From Croceimicrobium sp963974215 (GTDB lineage: Bacteria; Bacteroidota; Bacteroidia; Flavobacteriales; Schleiferiaceae), in the NCBI GenBank assembly GCA_963974215.1, contig CAXBBL010000001.1, forward strand, positions 1-64,000: a DNA stretch of 64,000 bases, written 5' to 3'. The notes beneath the pieces were generated by a model. The model saw only the letters and a program-made list of their open reading frames with translations. It did no database searches and was not told where the DNA came from. Below are positions 1-8,424 of the stretch, one piece after another. Position numbers and translations under genes: made by a program. Position 1 is the stretch's first letter; the number at the start of each line of letters is the position of its first letter.

Positions 1-126
1 ATCTAGCTCATTTGCTGTAGCCCGCTACAGCTGCACGATCCAGACTAGTCTTTTCTTTTTATTGAAAATCTGAGGCTATAATTTTAGGTCGAACTCAGGT
101 TCAGAAATAACCCAAGGCTTAGTCTG

Positions 127-1026
127 ATGAAAAAAATATTTGCACTTTACTTTTTAGGGATTATCTCAACTGCCTGTAGTTCCGATGACGACAATGGTTC
201 TTCAATAATTGTGGAGCCGGAAATAGAAAATGGTTTGTATGACCTTACGATGACGCATAATGGATTAGTACGAGAATATCTATTGTTTGTCCCTCAAAAT
301 TATTCTGCTAGTCAAGCCCTTCCTTTAGTTTTTAGTCTACATGGAGCGGGCGGAACGAAGGAGAGTCAATATCAGTTAAGCGAATTTAATGAAATTGCAG
401 ATCGAGAAAACTTTTTATTGGTAACACCTGAAGCAATAGCACCAAGAGGAAACTTCACTTTTTGGAACCAGCTGAGTTCCGCCAATGGAGCAGATGATGT
501 TGGCTTTATAGACACGCTTATTTCTTTGGTTGCGATGGAGTATTCTGTTGATTTGGATCGAGTTTACTTAGCCGGCTCCTCCAATGGAGCCTTTATGTCG
601 TTTCAATATGTTTGTGAGCACAGCAATAAAATTGCAGGAGTAGCCGCAGTTAAAGGGTATATGCTGGCCGATCAGATTTCCAATTGCCAACCCACTTTGC
701 CAACTGCTATTATACAAATGCATGGAACAAAAGACCCATTAGTTTCCTATGAAGGAGTACAAGCTACACTAGATTTTTGGAATGGATTTAATCAAACTGA
801 TACTATCGCGTTGACTAGAAATCTACCAGACACCGATCCCAATACGGGTAATACAGGAAATAGCAGCCTCTATCAAAACGGCTCAAATGGTGTTCAAGTA
901 GAGTATATAAAAGTAGTGAACGGCTTGCATGATTGGTTTGGAGAGACAGAAATTAATTATGACTTGCAGGCCAGCGAAGAGGCTTGGGCCTTCTTTAACA
1001 AATTTGATATTAATGGACTAAGATAA
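127..1026 (+). CDS. Surface lipoprotein alpha/beta hydrolase (PHB depolymerase/feruloyl esterase-like)
   Basis: Predicted 299-aa esterase exported as a lipoprotein. Residues 1-17 form a lipoprotein signal with lipobox Cys17. The following SSDDDN resembles the acidic lipoprotein export signal that sends Bacteroidota lipoproteins to the cell surface. The fold is seen from an LHGAGG oxyanion segment near residue 71, a nucleophile elbow GSSNG with Ser152, a candidate acid Asp203 in MHGTKDP, and a candidate His268 in GLHDW. This layout matches the secreted PHB-depolymerase/LpqC esterase group, whose members cleave polyester or feruloyl ester bonds. The substrate cannot be read from sequence. The gene stands alone; the next gene begins about 425 bp downstream. 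Confidence 0.8.
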   Translation: MKKIFALYFLGIISTACSSDDDNGSSIIVEPEIENGLYDLTMTHNGLVREYLLFVPQNYSASQALPLVFSLHGAGGTKESQYQLSEFNEIADRENFLLVTPEAIAPRGNFTFWNQLSSANGADDVGFIDTLISLVAMEYSVDLDRVYLAGSSNGAFMSFQYVCEHSNKIAGVAAVKGYMLADQISNCQPTLPTAIIQMHGTKDPLVSYEGVQATLDFWNGFNQTDTIALTRNLPDTDPNTGNTGNSSLYQNGSNGVQVEYIKVVNGLHDWFGETEINYDLQASEEAWAFFNKFDINGLR

Positions 1027-1451
1027 AACTGTGCCTTATGAGCTTAAAGGGCAATAAGGGTTTAGTAGTGGGTAGTTTTAAAAATATTGATAATACCTTA
1101 ACTATTACAGATTTCCTTCTGAATTAGCACCAGACCATTATCAATTTAGTTAAAGACACATCTGATTACTCAATTATTCCCATTAGGTTTCTGGTCCTAG
1201 GTTGTTTTAGACAGAACAATAGAACTGAGGCTTTTTTAGATGCAGAAGAAAAAAATGCCGTAAACTCATCCGCCCTTTGCTAAGCCGAATTGAGAGGGTA
1301 GTTTTGAGATTAATAAAATGCTTGCTAAATATTATCCAAGCGGAAATCAATTTTTAGCAGCTTATTAATTTTTTTTTCGACCATTATTTTTTAAGTTCAA
1401 AACTGCTTGATTAAGTTTAAGTTAACAAAAATTCACTTTAAAAAAACAAGT
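1027..1451. other. Long AT-rich intergenic region without a recognisable gene
   Basis: I found no convincing coding frame, RNA gene or strong hairpin here. A single TTTAGTAGTGGGTAG around 1060 resembles the AGTAGTGAGTA motif seen in other intergenic regions of this window. The last 80 bases are A/T-rich leader for the PKD-protein gene. Confidence 0.5.
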
Positions 1452-3308
1452 ATGCATCGCTTTTCTTTCATGGCTTTATTAGCTTTTATAATGTTGAATG
1501 CTTCCAGCATCGATCCCCTTGTAGCACAAACAGTAAATTGTAATGCCCATTTTAGTAAAATGCCAGATTCTAGTCTTACCGCACATTTCTGGCGCACTGG
1601 AAATTCTAGCTATTACAATGCTCGTCTTGAATATGCTTGGGACTTTGGCGATGGTAGCACTGCCTATTATAGAACTAAACCCTGGCGAGTTACCCATACC
1701 TACGCCACGCCGGGATGGTACGAAGTAAGCAGAATAGTTTATGCCATAGACCCCGCTGGAGATACAGTTTGCACGGATCAATATTCCAATCATTTCCCTG
1801 TAGGATTTTTGGTGGGCAACAACTGCATGATTTCAATACAATCAAACGATACGATTAATACCAATAATTACACGGTGAATTCTAATTTACAGAGCTTTAG
1901 CACCAGCCAAGCCACTTATCAAATCGAAAAGATGAGAGTGGGCGGGGTTTTTGGTCGCATGATGTCGACTGATTGGGGTCCTCCAAGTACCTCCCACCCT
2001 GCTGGCACAGGGGGCTATGGAAGTGTTTATTTCGGAAATGGCAGCATGGAGGCTTGTGCTTCTCGACAGTTTATGGAAGTAGGGACGGATTCTATTATAG
2101 CGGAGTGCATAGATTGCAAAAATATCGTAGTGCAAGCTCCTTTCACCTTAAACCTAGTGGATCAGACTCAAGTAAGCAGTCAAGGCTCAGTGAGCTTGTC
2201 GGCAGTTGGAACGGCTTTTCCTAGCAATCTTCCCCAAGGCACGGTGGAGCGCTTTCGCTGGAATTTCAGAAATGGACTAAGCTTCACGGGTAACAACCAA
2301 AATGTTTATCTCCCACGAACGGGTACATACTATTACGAATTAACCTATACTCTTGCAGATACAATCACTGGCGATTTTATTGGCGCTACAGTTATTCGCG
2401 ACTCTATCACTATTACACCCAATAATTCTTGTCGAGCAGATTTTTCCTTTTACCAATCCCAAAATCCGCTTGATGTCAATTTTACAAACCTCAGCTCAAA
2501 TGGCTTTTCGGAAAATACTTTTAGTCAATTTCACTGGGAGTTTGGCGACGGCGCAACGGACAGCAGTGCTTCTCCACGGCACATTTTTGGGCAAAATGGC
2601 AGCTACCGGGTAAAGCTTACTCACTCGGTATATGATAGCACTCAACAAAATTTACTTTGTGTTGATACTGTAAGTAAGCTGCTAAGTATTAATTCTAATA
2701 CTCCCCCAACGCAGTGTGTGGCGCACTTCGCGGTTGATTCGGCATCATCAGGCAATTATAACCTAGTAATTGTCAATAATTCTATCCCGGCTCATAACGA
2801 CAGTGACTATTCGATTAGTTATAAATGGTACTTTGGAGATGGCGATAGCTCTATGATTGCTTTCCCTACTCATACCTACCAACAGACCAAAGCATATAAT
2901 CTTTGCCTTCAAGTTAATGCAACGCATACCGCAACAGGCACTACCTGCTCTGCTATCTTTTGTGATACTATTGGAGTGGACAGCTTGGGTAATATCATTT
3001 TCAAAGCAGGTCAGGGTTTTAGCATAAATGTGGTTCAGCCACAGAGTATCTCGGTAAATGAAATAGATATTGCTTCTCAATGGAGTATTTATCCCAACCC
3101 AGCCCATGATGTTCTGCACTTTTCTGGAGTAGACTTTAGCCTGGGTCAATTAGAGCTTAGGGTATTTGACTTACAAGGCCAAACTGTAAAATCCGACACT
3201 ATTAAAGATTCCGAATCACTTTCGCTTTCAGGTCTAAAAAGTGGCCTTTATCTTATTTTATTAAAGCAAGGTGAGGCCCTTACACAGAAAAAGATACTAA
3301 TTGAATAG
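1452..3308 (+). CDS. Secreted PKD-domain protein with T9SS C-terminal sorting domain
   Basis: Predicted 618-aa secreted protein. I start it at the ATG at 1452 because a typical signal peptide (MHRFSFMALLAF to a cleavage near VAQ) begins there; a TTG 45 bp upstream only adds a basic leader. Three PKD-type beta domains are marked by WDFGDG, WEFGDG and WYFGDG strands near residues 48, 360 and 460. The last 80 residues carry the T9SS type A signature: IYPNPA followed by a beta-sandwich and the basic end KKILIE. PKD domains usually mediate adhesion or carbohydrate contact in such proteins. I see no catalytic domain, so adhesin or matrix protein is inference. A terminator-like hairpin follows at 3411. 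Confidence 0.85.
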   Translation: MHRFSFMALLAFIMLNASSIDPLVAQTVNCNAHFSKMPDSSLTAHFWRTGNSSYYNARLEYAWDFGDGSTAYYRTKPWRVTHTYATPGWYEVSRIVYAIDPAGDTVCTDQYSNHFPVGFLVGNNCMISIQSNDTINTNNYTVNSNLQSFSTSQATYQIEKMRVGGVFGRMMSTDWGPPSTSHPAGTGGYGSVYFGNGSMEACASRQFMEVGTDSIIAECIDCKNIVVQAPFTLNLVDQTQVSSQGSVSLSAVGTAFPSNLPQGTVERFRWNFRNGLSFTGNNQNVYLPRTGTYYYELTYTLADTITGDFIGATVIRDSITITPNNSCRADFSFYQSQNPLDVNFTNLSSNGFSENTFSQFHWEFGDGATDSSASPRHIFGQNGSYRVKLTHSVYDSTQQNLLCVDTVSKLLSINSNTPPTQCVAHFAVDSASSGNYNLVIVNNSIPAHNDSDYSISYKWYFGDGDSSMIAFPTHTYQQTKAYNLCLQVNATHTATGTTCSAIFCDTIGVDSLGNIIFKAGQGFSINVVQPQSISVNEIDIASQWSIYPNPAHDVLHFSGVDFSLGQLELRVFDLQGQTVKSDTIKDSESLSLSGLKSGLYLILLKQGEALTQKKILIE

Positions 3309-3410
3309 CGTTAATTCCAATTAGGCAAAGCTGCTTAACTCTAGCATTTGAGGATAGACCAAACTTTCCTTATCGCTTGAGCCCTTTTATAAATTGTTGG
3401 TCTACAGGAG

Positions 3411-3446
3411 AAGCCGGAATTGATTTCAATATTGTTCCGGCTTTTT
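3411..3446 (+). terminator. Rho-independent terminator after the PKD-domain gene
   Basis: The inverted repeat AAGCCGGAA (3411-3419) and TTCCGGCTT (3435-3443) gives a 9-bp stem with a 15-nt loop, followed by a short T run. It lies about 100 bp after the stop codon at 3308. Confidence 0.65.
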
Positions 3447-3490
3447 CACGTTGTGCTATGGTTTAACCTAAAAATATGTTACTGGCTGCT

Positions 3491-3524
3491 TCGGCCTTGC
3501 AAGTTTAATCACTTGCAAGGCCGA
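3491..3524. repeat. Perfect 14-bp hairpin in a convergent intergenic region
   Basis: TCGGCCTTGCAAGT (3491-3504) pairs perfectly with ACTTGCAAGGCCGA (3511-3524) around a 6-nt loop. It sits between the PKD gene and the convergent small secreted-protein gene. A following AAAAACCTTTTTCTTTT tract could let it act as a second terminator, but the stem is stronger than that role needs. Confidence 0.6.
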
Positions 3525-3651
3525 GAAAAACCTTTTTCTTTTACATAAATGTACAACCTCGAATAAGTGGGACTTTAAAAGCCTTTGTAGGCAACTTCCC
3601 TGCTAGAATAGCTATAAACCTGAGTCGGCCTTACCTTGCGTAGCATAAGCT

Positions 3652-4191
3652 TTACTCCTCTGACTTATACTCTGTACAGCCAATAATATCGGCATTAAGA
3701 TAGTTGCTATTCAGGAAAATAAACACTTTTTCTGGATTGGTAATCGTATCAAAACCAGCGGAGGCTGTACCGCCATGGATGCCTATATAAGCACCTGTAG
3801 AAAATATACCCATTGGCTCATCGTACTGTAACTTGAGTAGACAAAACGCAGAAGGTTCTCCATTAGATCCCTCAGAATTATAATTAATAAGAATGGGGCT
3901 AACTCGATGAACAACGGTTTGCAGCGAAGTACCATTCTCTACCTGAACCGCCTTAACATTACTATAAAACTGGGTACTTTCATCAAAGAAAACCGTGATG
4001 TTCTGAGCATAATTGTCGCTGGCAGCCGGCTTAAAAACAAAGCCGCCAAATTGACCCGGCACCGTAGTGTTAGCCCAGTTTTGTATTTCCTTTACATAAT
4101 AAGCCGTTCCAGTAAAATTTTGGCTCTGCGACGAAACATTAAATGTTGTCAGAAGAAAACTAAGCGCCAGCAGTTTTTTTAATGATTTCAT
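3652..4191 (-). CDS. Small secreted protein of unknown function
   Basis: 179-aa protein with a clear Sec signal peptide (about 21 residues, MKSLKKLLALSF to SSQSQ). The mature part is beta-rich and hydrophilic, with one late Cys in IIGCTEY, no transmembrane segment and no T9SS C-terminal domain. I do not recognise a family. Residues near 60-90 (FFDESTQFYSNVKAVQVENG) and FDTITNP suggest a compact beta-sandwich, but that is only an impression. It is transcribed alone, convergent with the PKD gene and divergent from the ABC exporter. Confidence 0.6.
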   Translation of the reverse strand: MKSLKKLLALSFLLTTFNVSSQSQNFTGTAYYVKEIQNWANTTVPGQFGGFVFKPAASDNYAQNITVFFDESTQFYSNVKAVQVENGTSLQTVVHRVSPILINYNSEGSNGEPSAFCLLKLQYDEPMGIFSTGAYIGIHGGTASAGFDTITNPEKVFIFLNSNYLNADIIGCTEYKSEE

Positions 4192-4392
4192 AGTAGTTTT
4201 TTTTAATTAATTTGGCCTACAATATAGTAAGTATAGCACTTTCACTGTTATCACTTTTTCTACAACTACTAAATTAAAAAGTGCGAATCTAAACTAAAAC
4301 CCACCTGAATTCAATAATCCGACAAATCCTTTCTCTCCATTTTCTGCTCCTATTATCCAATTTCAATACCCTAGCTTCTAGGAAGGCCTAGA

Positions 4393-4441
4393 GTGAGTAG
4401 TGAGTAGTGAGTAGTGAGTAGTGAGTAGTGAGTAGTGAGTA
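4393..4441. repeat. Seven perfect tandem copies of GTGAGTA
   Basis: Seven uninterrupted copies of the 7-mer GTGAGTA run from 4393 to 4441, about 50 bp upstream of the promoter of the ABC exporter gene. The unit equals the core of the AGTAGTGAGTA motif found singly in at least three other intergenic regions here. A 7-bp unit outside a coding frame is prone to slippage and copy-number change. Confidence 0.9.
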
Positions 4442-4491
4442 AAATACTCAGCACTTGGTACTAACTACCTATTACTATCCACAAAAATCCC

Positions 4492-4499
4492 TAATTTCG
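4492..4499 (+). promoter_or_regulatory. -7 box (TAATTTCG) for the ABC exporter
   Basis: TAATTTCG matches the Bacteroidota -7 consensus TAnnTTTG at all but one position. It lies 25 nt before the proposed CTG start. A TAACTTCG box stands in the same relation to the gene at 57147. Confidence 0.45.
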
Positions 4500-4524
4500 C
4501 CCTTTCCAACTATACTACTCCACT

Positions 4525-6348
4525 CTGTCTACTTCATTCGAAACCAATACGATAAATTTCAAAGAGAGCTTTGCCGCCCTGAAGTTTATTCCCCGCTTTT
4601 TTAAAGAGATACGCACCGTTAATCCCCTGCTATTTTACAGCAATGTGTTTTTGCGTCTGCTCAGTGCTATCTTACCCTTGCTTATGCTATGGGTGGGTAA
4701 AGAAATTGTAGATGAAGTAGTGTTACAGATTGATGCTTCCGATAAAGATTTTTATCGCCTCGGGGGGCTGATTGGTTTAGAGCTGCTTTTGGCCCTACTT
4801 TCCGATTTCTTTTCGCGCGGCATCAGCCTGAGCGATTCCCTTTTGGGCGATCAGTATTCCATTCGTTCTTCGGTGCAAATTATTCGCAAAACCTCGGAAA
4901 TAAACCTCGACCAATTAGAGGATTCAGAATTTTACGATAAGCTGGAACGGGCGCGCCGACAAACCACCGGCCGCGTTGGACTCATGTCTAATGTGCTGAG
5001 TCAGGCCCAAGATACGGTGGTGATTGTTTCCCTACTTATTGGGGTGATTAGCTTTCAACCTTGGTTAATTATCCTCTTGCTGATTAGCATTATTCCCACC
5101 ATTTGGAACGAAATAAAATTTAGTGGTACCTCTTATTCGCTGGTACGCGGATGGACCCAAGAACGACGCGAACTAGACTATCTCCGCTATGCCGGAGCGA
5201 GCGATTTAACCGCCAAAGAAGTGAAACTTTTTGGCTTAGCCGATTATATTGCCGAGCGATTTAAAAGTCTTTCCGACCAATATTACCTAGCTTCGAAAAG
5301 CTTGGCCCAGAAGCGGGCTTTGTGGGGCGGCTTCTTTAACCTCTTAGGCACCACCGCCTATTATGCCGCCTATGCGAGTATTGTTTACCAAACGGTAGGC
5401 GCGGTATTTAGTCTGGGCGATATGACTTTTTTAGCGGGTTCTTTTAATCGCAGTAGAAATCAGCTGCAGGGCTTCTTTGGCCGCTTCACCGCCATTACCG
5501 AAAGAGCGCTGTACCTGCAAGATTATTTTGAGTTTTTAGATCTGCAATTCGAAAAACAGCTTGATCAGAAAAACCTTCCCTTGCCCGCCACCATAAAAGA
5601 GGGTTTCCGCTTTGAGAAAGTGGGTTTTAAATATCCTAATAGTGAGCAGTGGGTGGTACGCGATATTAGTTTCACACTGAAGGCAGGCGAAAAACTGGCT
5701 TTTGTAGGCGAGAACGGCGCGGGTAAAACCACTTTGATTAAGCTACTTTTACAATTTTACAAAACCACTGAGGGCACCATCTATTTAGATAATATTCCCA
5801 TTTCTGATTTCAACCGAGAGGCCTACCAGCAGTATTTTGGGGTTATTTTTCAGGATTTCGTCAAATTCGAATTGAGTCTGCGCGAGAATATTGCCGTCGG
5901 TAAAATTGACGCCATTAAAGAGACGGATCGACTAGACGCCGCGGCGTATAAAAGTCTGGCCACCGAGGTGGTGGAGAGTTTGCCTTTGGGTTACGATCAG
6001 CAGTTGGGCAAACGCTTTAAAAATGGCAAAGACCTTTCGGGGGGACAGTGGCAAAAAATCGCAATTGCGCGGGCTTATATGAAAGACGCCGAGGTTTTGG
6101 TTCTAGATGAACCTACTTCGGCCCTCGATGCCCGTGCGGAGACCGAGGCTTTTGATCGTTTTATCAAACTCACTCAAGGCAAAACCGCCGTTATTATTTC
6201 GCATCGGTTTAGTACCGTACGCATTGCCGATCGCATCTTGGTTTTAAAAGATGGCCGCGTGCACGAGATTGGCAGCCATGAAGAGCTTTTGGCGGATCCG
6301 CAGCTTTATGCGGAACTGTTTCTTTTACAGGCGGAGGGGTATAAATAG
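4525..6348 (+). CDS. ABC transporter, fused permease and ATP-binding protein (half-exporter)
   Basis: About 607 aa. The N-terminal half holds the membrane helices of an exporter; the C-terminal half is the ATPase, with Walker A (GENGAGKTT, near residue 395), signature LSGGQ, Walker B VLVLDEPTSALD and the H-loop in IISHRFS. Such half-transporters dimerise and export lipids, peptides or drugs. The substrate is unknown. The first standard start (GTG at 4645) would remove about 40 residues that read as normal protein (KESFAALKFIPRFFKEI). There is no ATG, GTG or TTG between the in-frame stop at 4492 and 4645. CTG at 4525 gives the ordinary N-terminus MSTSFETNTINF, so I use it. An ATA or ATT start, or a sequencing error, is possible. 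It converges with purF. Confidence 0.8.
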   Translation: MSTSFETNTINFKESFAALKFIPRFFKEIRTVNPLLFYSNVFLRLLSAILPLLMLWVGKEIVDEVVLQIDASDKDFYRLGGLIGLELLLALLSDFFSRGISLSDSLLGDQYSIRSSVQIIRKTSEINLDQLEDSEFYDKLERARRQTTGRVGLMSNVLSQAQDTVVIVSLLIGVISFQPWLIILLLISIIPTIWNEIKFSGTSYSLVRGWTQERRELDYLRYAGASDLTAKEVKLFGLADYIAERFKSLSDQYYLASKSLAQKRALWGGFFNLLGTTAYYAAYASIVYQTVGAVFSLGDMTFLAGSFNRSRNQLQGFFGRFTAITERALYLQDYFEFLDLQFEKQLDQKNLPLPATIKEGFRFEKVGFKYPNSEQWVVRDISFTLKAGEKLAFVGENGAGKTTLIKLLLQFYKTTEGTIYLDNIPISDFNREAYQQYFGVIFQDFVKFELSLRENIAVGKIDAIKETDRLDAAAYKSLATEVVESLPLGYDQQLGKRFKNGKDLSGGQWQKIAIARAYMKDAEVLVLDEPTSALDARAETEAFDRFIKLTQGKTAVIISHRFSTVRIADRILVLKDGRVHEIGSHEELLADPQLYAELFLLQAEGYK

Positions 6349-6349
6349 A

Positions 6350-6488
6350 GTAGTGAGTACGGAGCACTGAGATGGTGTACGGTAGCGTTGGAGTGCTCGA
6401 TATTTTATAAAAGGGAAGTCTAAGGTGATAATTCGGAGAGAGGTTTTTGAGTATTGAAAAAGCCTTCTCACATCTTACCACTCACTAC
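6350..6488. repeat. Intergenic element bounded by inverted GTAGTGAGT ends
   Basis: GTAGTGAGT at 6350-6358 is matched by its reverse complement ACTCACTAC at 6480-6488. The roughly 120 bp between them fill the gap between the convergent ABC exporter and purF genes. It has no coding frame. The ends belong to the AGTAGTGAGTA motif family. Confidence 0.55.
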
Positions 6489-6493
6489 AAACC

Positions 6494-8392
6494 CTAATAC
6501 GCTCTCTCCCGCTTACCTTCGTAATAATTTAAAAAGGCTCGGTTTACCACGCGTTGTCCGCCTGGAGTGGGAAAGTTTCCAGTAAAATACCAGTCACCAG
6601 TGTGCTCTGGGGCAGATGCGTGTAAATCGGAAATTCCTTGATAAATGATTTTCACTTCTGCTTTCATACCAGCAGGAGTAAGCATTTCGGCAATTTTATC
6701 AGAAATTTCTTGCGGTGTAAAAGGCTCGTAAATTTCTTTAACGTAGTTGCGTACTTCGGAGTCGGGAAGATCTTTCTGCTTTAAGCACTCCGCATAAACT
6801 TTATCAATGGTGCCCTCTAAACCGCGTTCTTTTAGCAAGGCGATGGCCGCTCTAAAGGCTGCGAAATCGTCGAGTAAAGACATGTTTATACCGTAGCAAT
6901 CGGGGTAGCGAATTTGTGGAGCGCTACTAACTATAATGATTTTCTTTGGCCCAAGGCGGTCTAATATGCTAAGGATGCTTTGCTTTAAAGTAGTTCCTCT
7001 CACAATACTATCGTCAATAACCACTAGGTTATCGTCGGACTTTACCGTTTCATACGTTACATCGTAAACGTGACTTACAAGTTCGTCGCGACTGCTATCT
7101 TGGGTAATGAAGGTGCGCATTTTCACATCTTTCCACAATGATTTCTCTACGCGTGGACGTATGCTTAAAAGTTGATCCAGCTTTTCTGCATCAAGCTCAC
7201 CTTCGAATTTTAATATTTTCTCACGTTTCACCTCGTTCAGGTATTCCTCCATACCCTTTACCATTCCGTAGAAACTTATTTCAGCGGTATTGGGAATAAA
7301 AGAGAAAACGGTATTCTTTAAATCGAGGTCAACCTCTTTTAAAATGTTGGGGCATAAGCGACGACCTAACTCAATTCGTTCGCGGTAAATATCGGCGTCA
7401 TTTCCTCTACTAAAGTAGATGCGCTCGAAGGAGCAAGAGGTTTTAAGGCCGGGCTTGCGCACTTGCTTCATGGAAGTTTCGCCACTCTTTTTAATAATCA
7501 ATGCGTGACCAGGCTCAATTTCCTTAATCTCTGCAAAGGGCACATTAAAAGCTGTTTGAATAACGGGACGTTCGCTTGCGACTACACAAACTTCATCATC
7601 ATCGTAGAAAAAGGCAGGGCGAATACCATTGGGGTCGCGTAAAACGAAGGCATCGCCATGACCGAATAATCCCGCCATAGCATAACCGCCATCCCAATAC
7701 TTAGCGCTGCGCTTAAGGATTTTCTGGATGTTAATTTCGCGGGCAATTTTAGGACTGATGTCCTTTTTGCTTAATCCTTCTTTCTTGTATTTGCGGTAAA
7801 GTTTCTCGTTTTCTTCGTCGAGGAAGTGACCGATTTTCTCAAGAATGGTTACCGTGTCGGCTTTTTCTTTGGGATGCTGACCAAGGTCTACCAGCTGCTT
7901 AAAAAGCTGATCAACATTAGTCATATTGAAGTTTCCCGCTAGAATAAGATTACGGGTTAACCAGTTATTTTGCCTTAGGAATGGATGAACCGCTTCAATA
8001 GATTGACCGCCATAAGTGCCATAACGCAAGTGGCCCAGGTACAATTCTCCTAAAAAGGGAACATTTTCTTTAAGCCAATCTGGATCGTGAATTTTACTGT
8101 CATCACCATTTAAACCTGTTTGGATGCGCTGGTTGATGCGCTCAAATAAATCTTGGATGGGCGTTTTGTCGATGGAACGGTAACGACTGATATAGCGTTT
8201 GCCGGGTTCAACGTCCAATTTAATATTTGCTAAGCCGGCACCATCTTGTCCACGATTGTGCTGCTTCTCCATAAGGACATACATCTTGTTGATCCCGTAA
8301 AGCGCTGAACCATATTTTTCATAATAATAGCTCAGTGGTTTCTTTAAACGAACGAGGGCAATGCCGCATTCGTGTGTAAGTTTATCGCTCAT
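6494..8392 (-). CDS. purF: Amidophosphoribosyltransferase (long Bacteroidota form)
   Basis: 632 aa. It catalyses the first committed step of purine synthesis: PRPP plus glutamine to phosphoribosylamine. The N-terminal Ntn glutaminase domain begins after a short propeptide MSDKLTHE, exposing catalytic Cys9 in ECGIAL; HNRGQDGAG near residue 46 is the usual family segment. The phosphoribosyltransferase half has the PRPP loop VVIDDSIVRGTT near residue 460. It is longer than the E. coli enzyme (about 505 aa), as is usual in Bacteroidota. The start is 29 nt downstream of the ACMSD-type gene, and a -7 box lies over that gene's stop codon, so it may have its own promoter. prs, which makes its substrate PRPP, is nearby. 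Confidence 0.92.
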   Translation of the reverse strand: MSDKLTHECGIALVRLKKPLSYYYEKYGSALYGINKMYVLMEKQHNRGQDGAGLANIKLDVEPGKRYISRYRSIDKTPIQDLFERINQRIQTGLNGDDSKIHDPDWLKENVPFLGELYLGHLRYGTYGGQSIEAVHPFLRQNNWLTRNLILAGNFNMTNVDQLFKQLVDLGQHPKEKADTVTILEKIGHFLDEENEKLYRKYKKEGLSKKDISPKIAREINIQKILKRSAKYWDGGYAMAGLFGHGDAFVLRDPNGIRPAFFYDDDEVCVVASERPVIQTAFNVPFAEIKEIEPGHALIIKKSGETSMKQVRKPGLKTSCSFERIYFSRGNDADIYRERIELGRRLCPNILKEVDLDLKNTVFSFIPNTAEISFYGMVKGMEEYLNEVKREKILKFEGELDAEKLDQLLSIRPRVEKSLWKDVKMRTFITQDSSRDELVSHVYDVTYETVKSDDNLVVIDDSIVRGTTLKQSILSILDRLGPKKIIIVSSAPQIRYPDCYGINMSLLDDFAAFRAAIALLKERGLEGTIDKVYAECLKQKDLPDSEVRNYVKEIYEPFTPQEISDKIAEMLTPAGMKAEVKIIYQGISDLHASAPEHTGDWYFTGNFPTPGGQRVVNRAFLNYYEGKRERAY

Positions 8393-8416
8393 GATTTATC
8401 TCCCGTAAATGTGGCG

Positions 8417-8424
8417 CAAAGTTA
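8417..8424 (-). promoter_or_regulatory. -7 box (TAACTTTG) for purF
   Basis: Reading the minus strand, TAACTTTG fits TAnnTTTG exactly. It overlaps the stop codon of the upstream decarboxylase gene and lies 24 nt before the purF ATG, allowing purF expression independent of the upstream gene. Confidence 0.55.

Larger units (their letters stand above)
4192..4524. other. Divergent intergenic region upstream of the ABC exporter
   Basis: No gene is visible. The region holds, in order, an AT-rich leader for the minus-strand gene; a stretch near 4289-4312 that weakly resembles the repeat copies flanking the LruC gene (ACTAAAACC then GAATTC); a seven-copy GTGAGTA array; and a probable -7 box at 4492. 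Confidence 0.5.

Noticed and set aside
4393..4441. CRISPR array
   Set aside because: The units are 7 bp and contiguous with no spacers; it is a simple tandem repeat.
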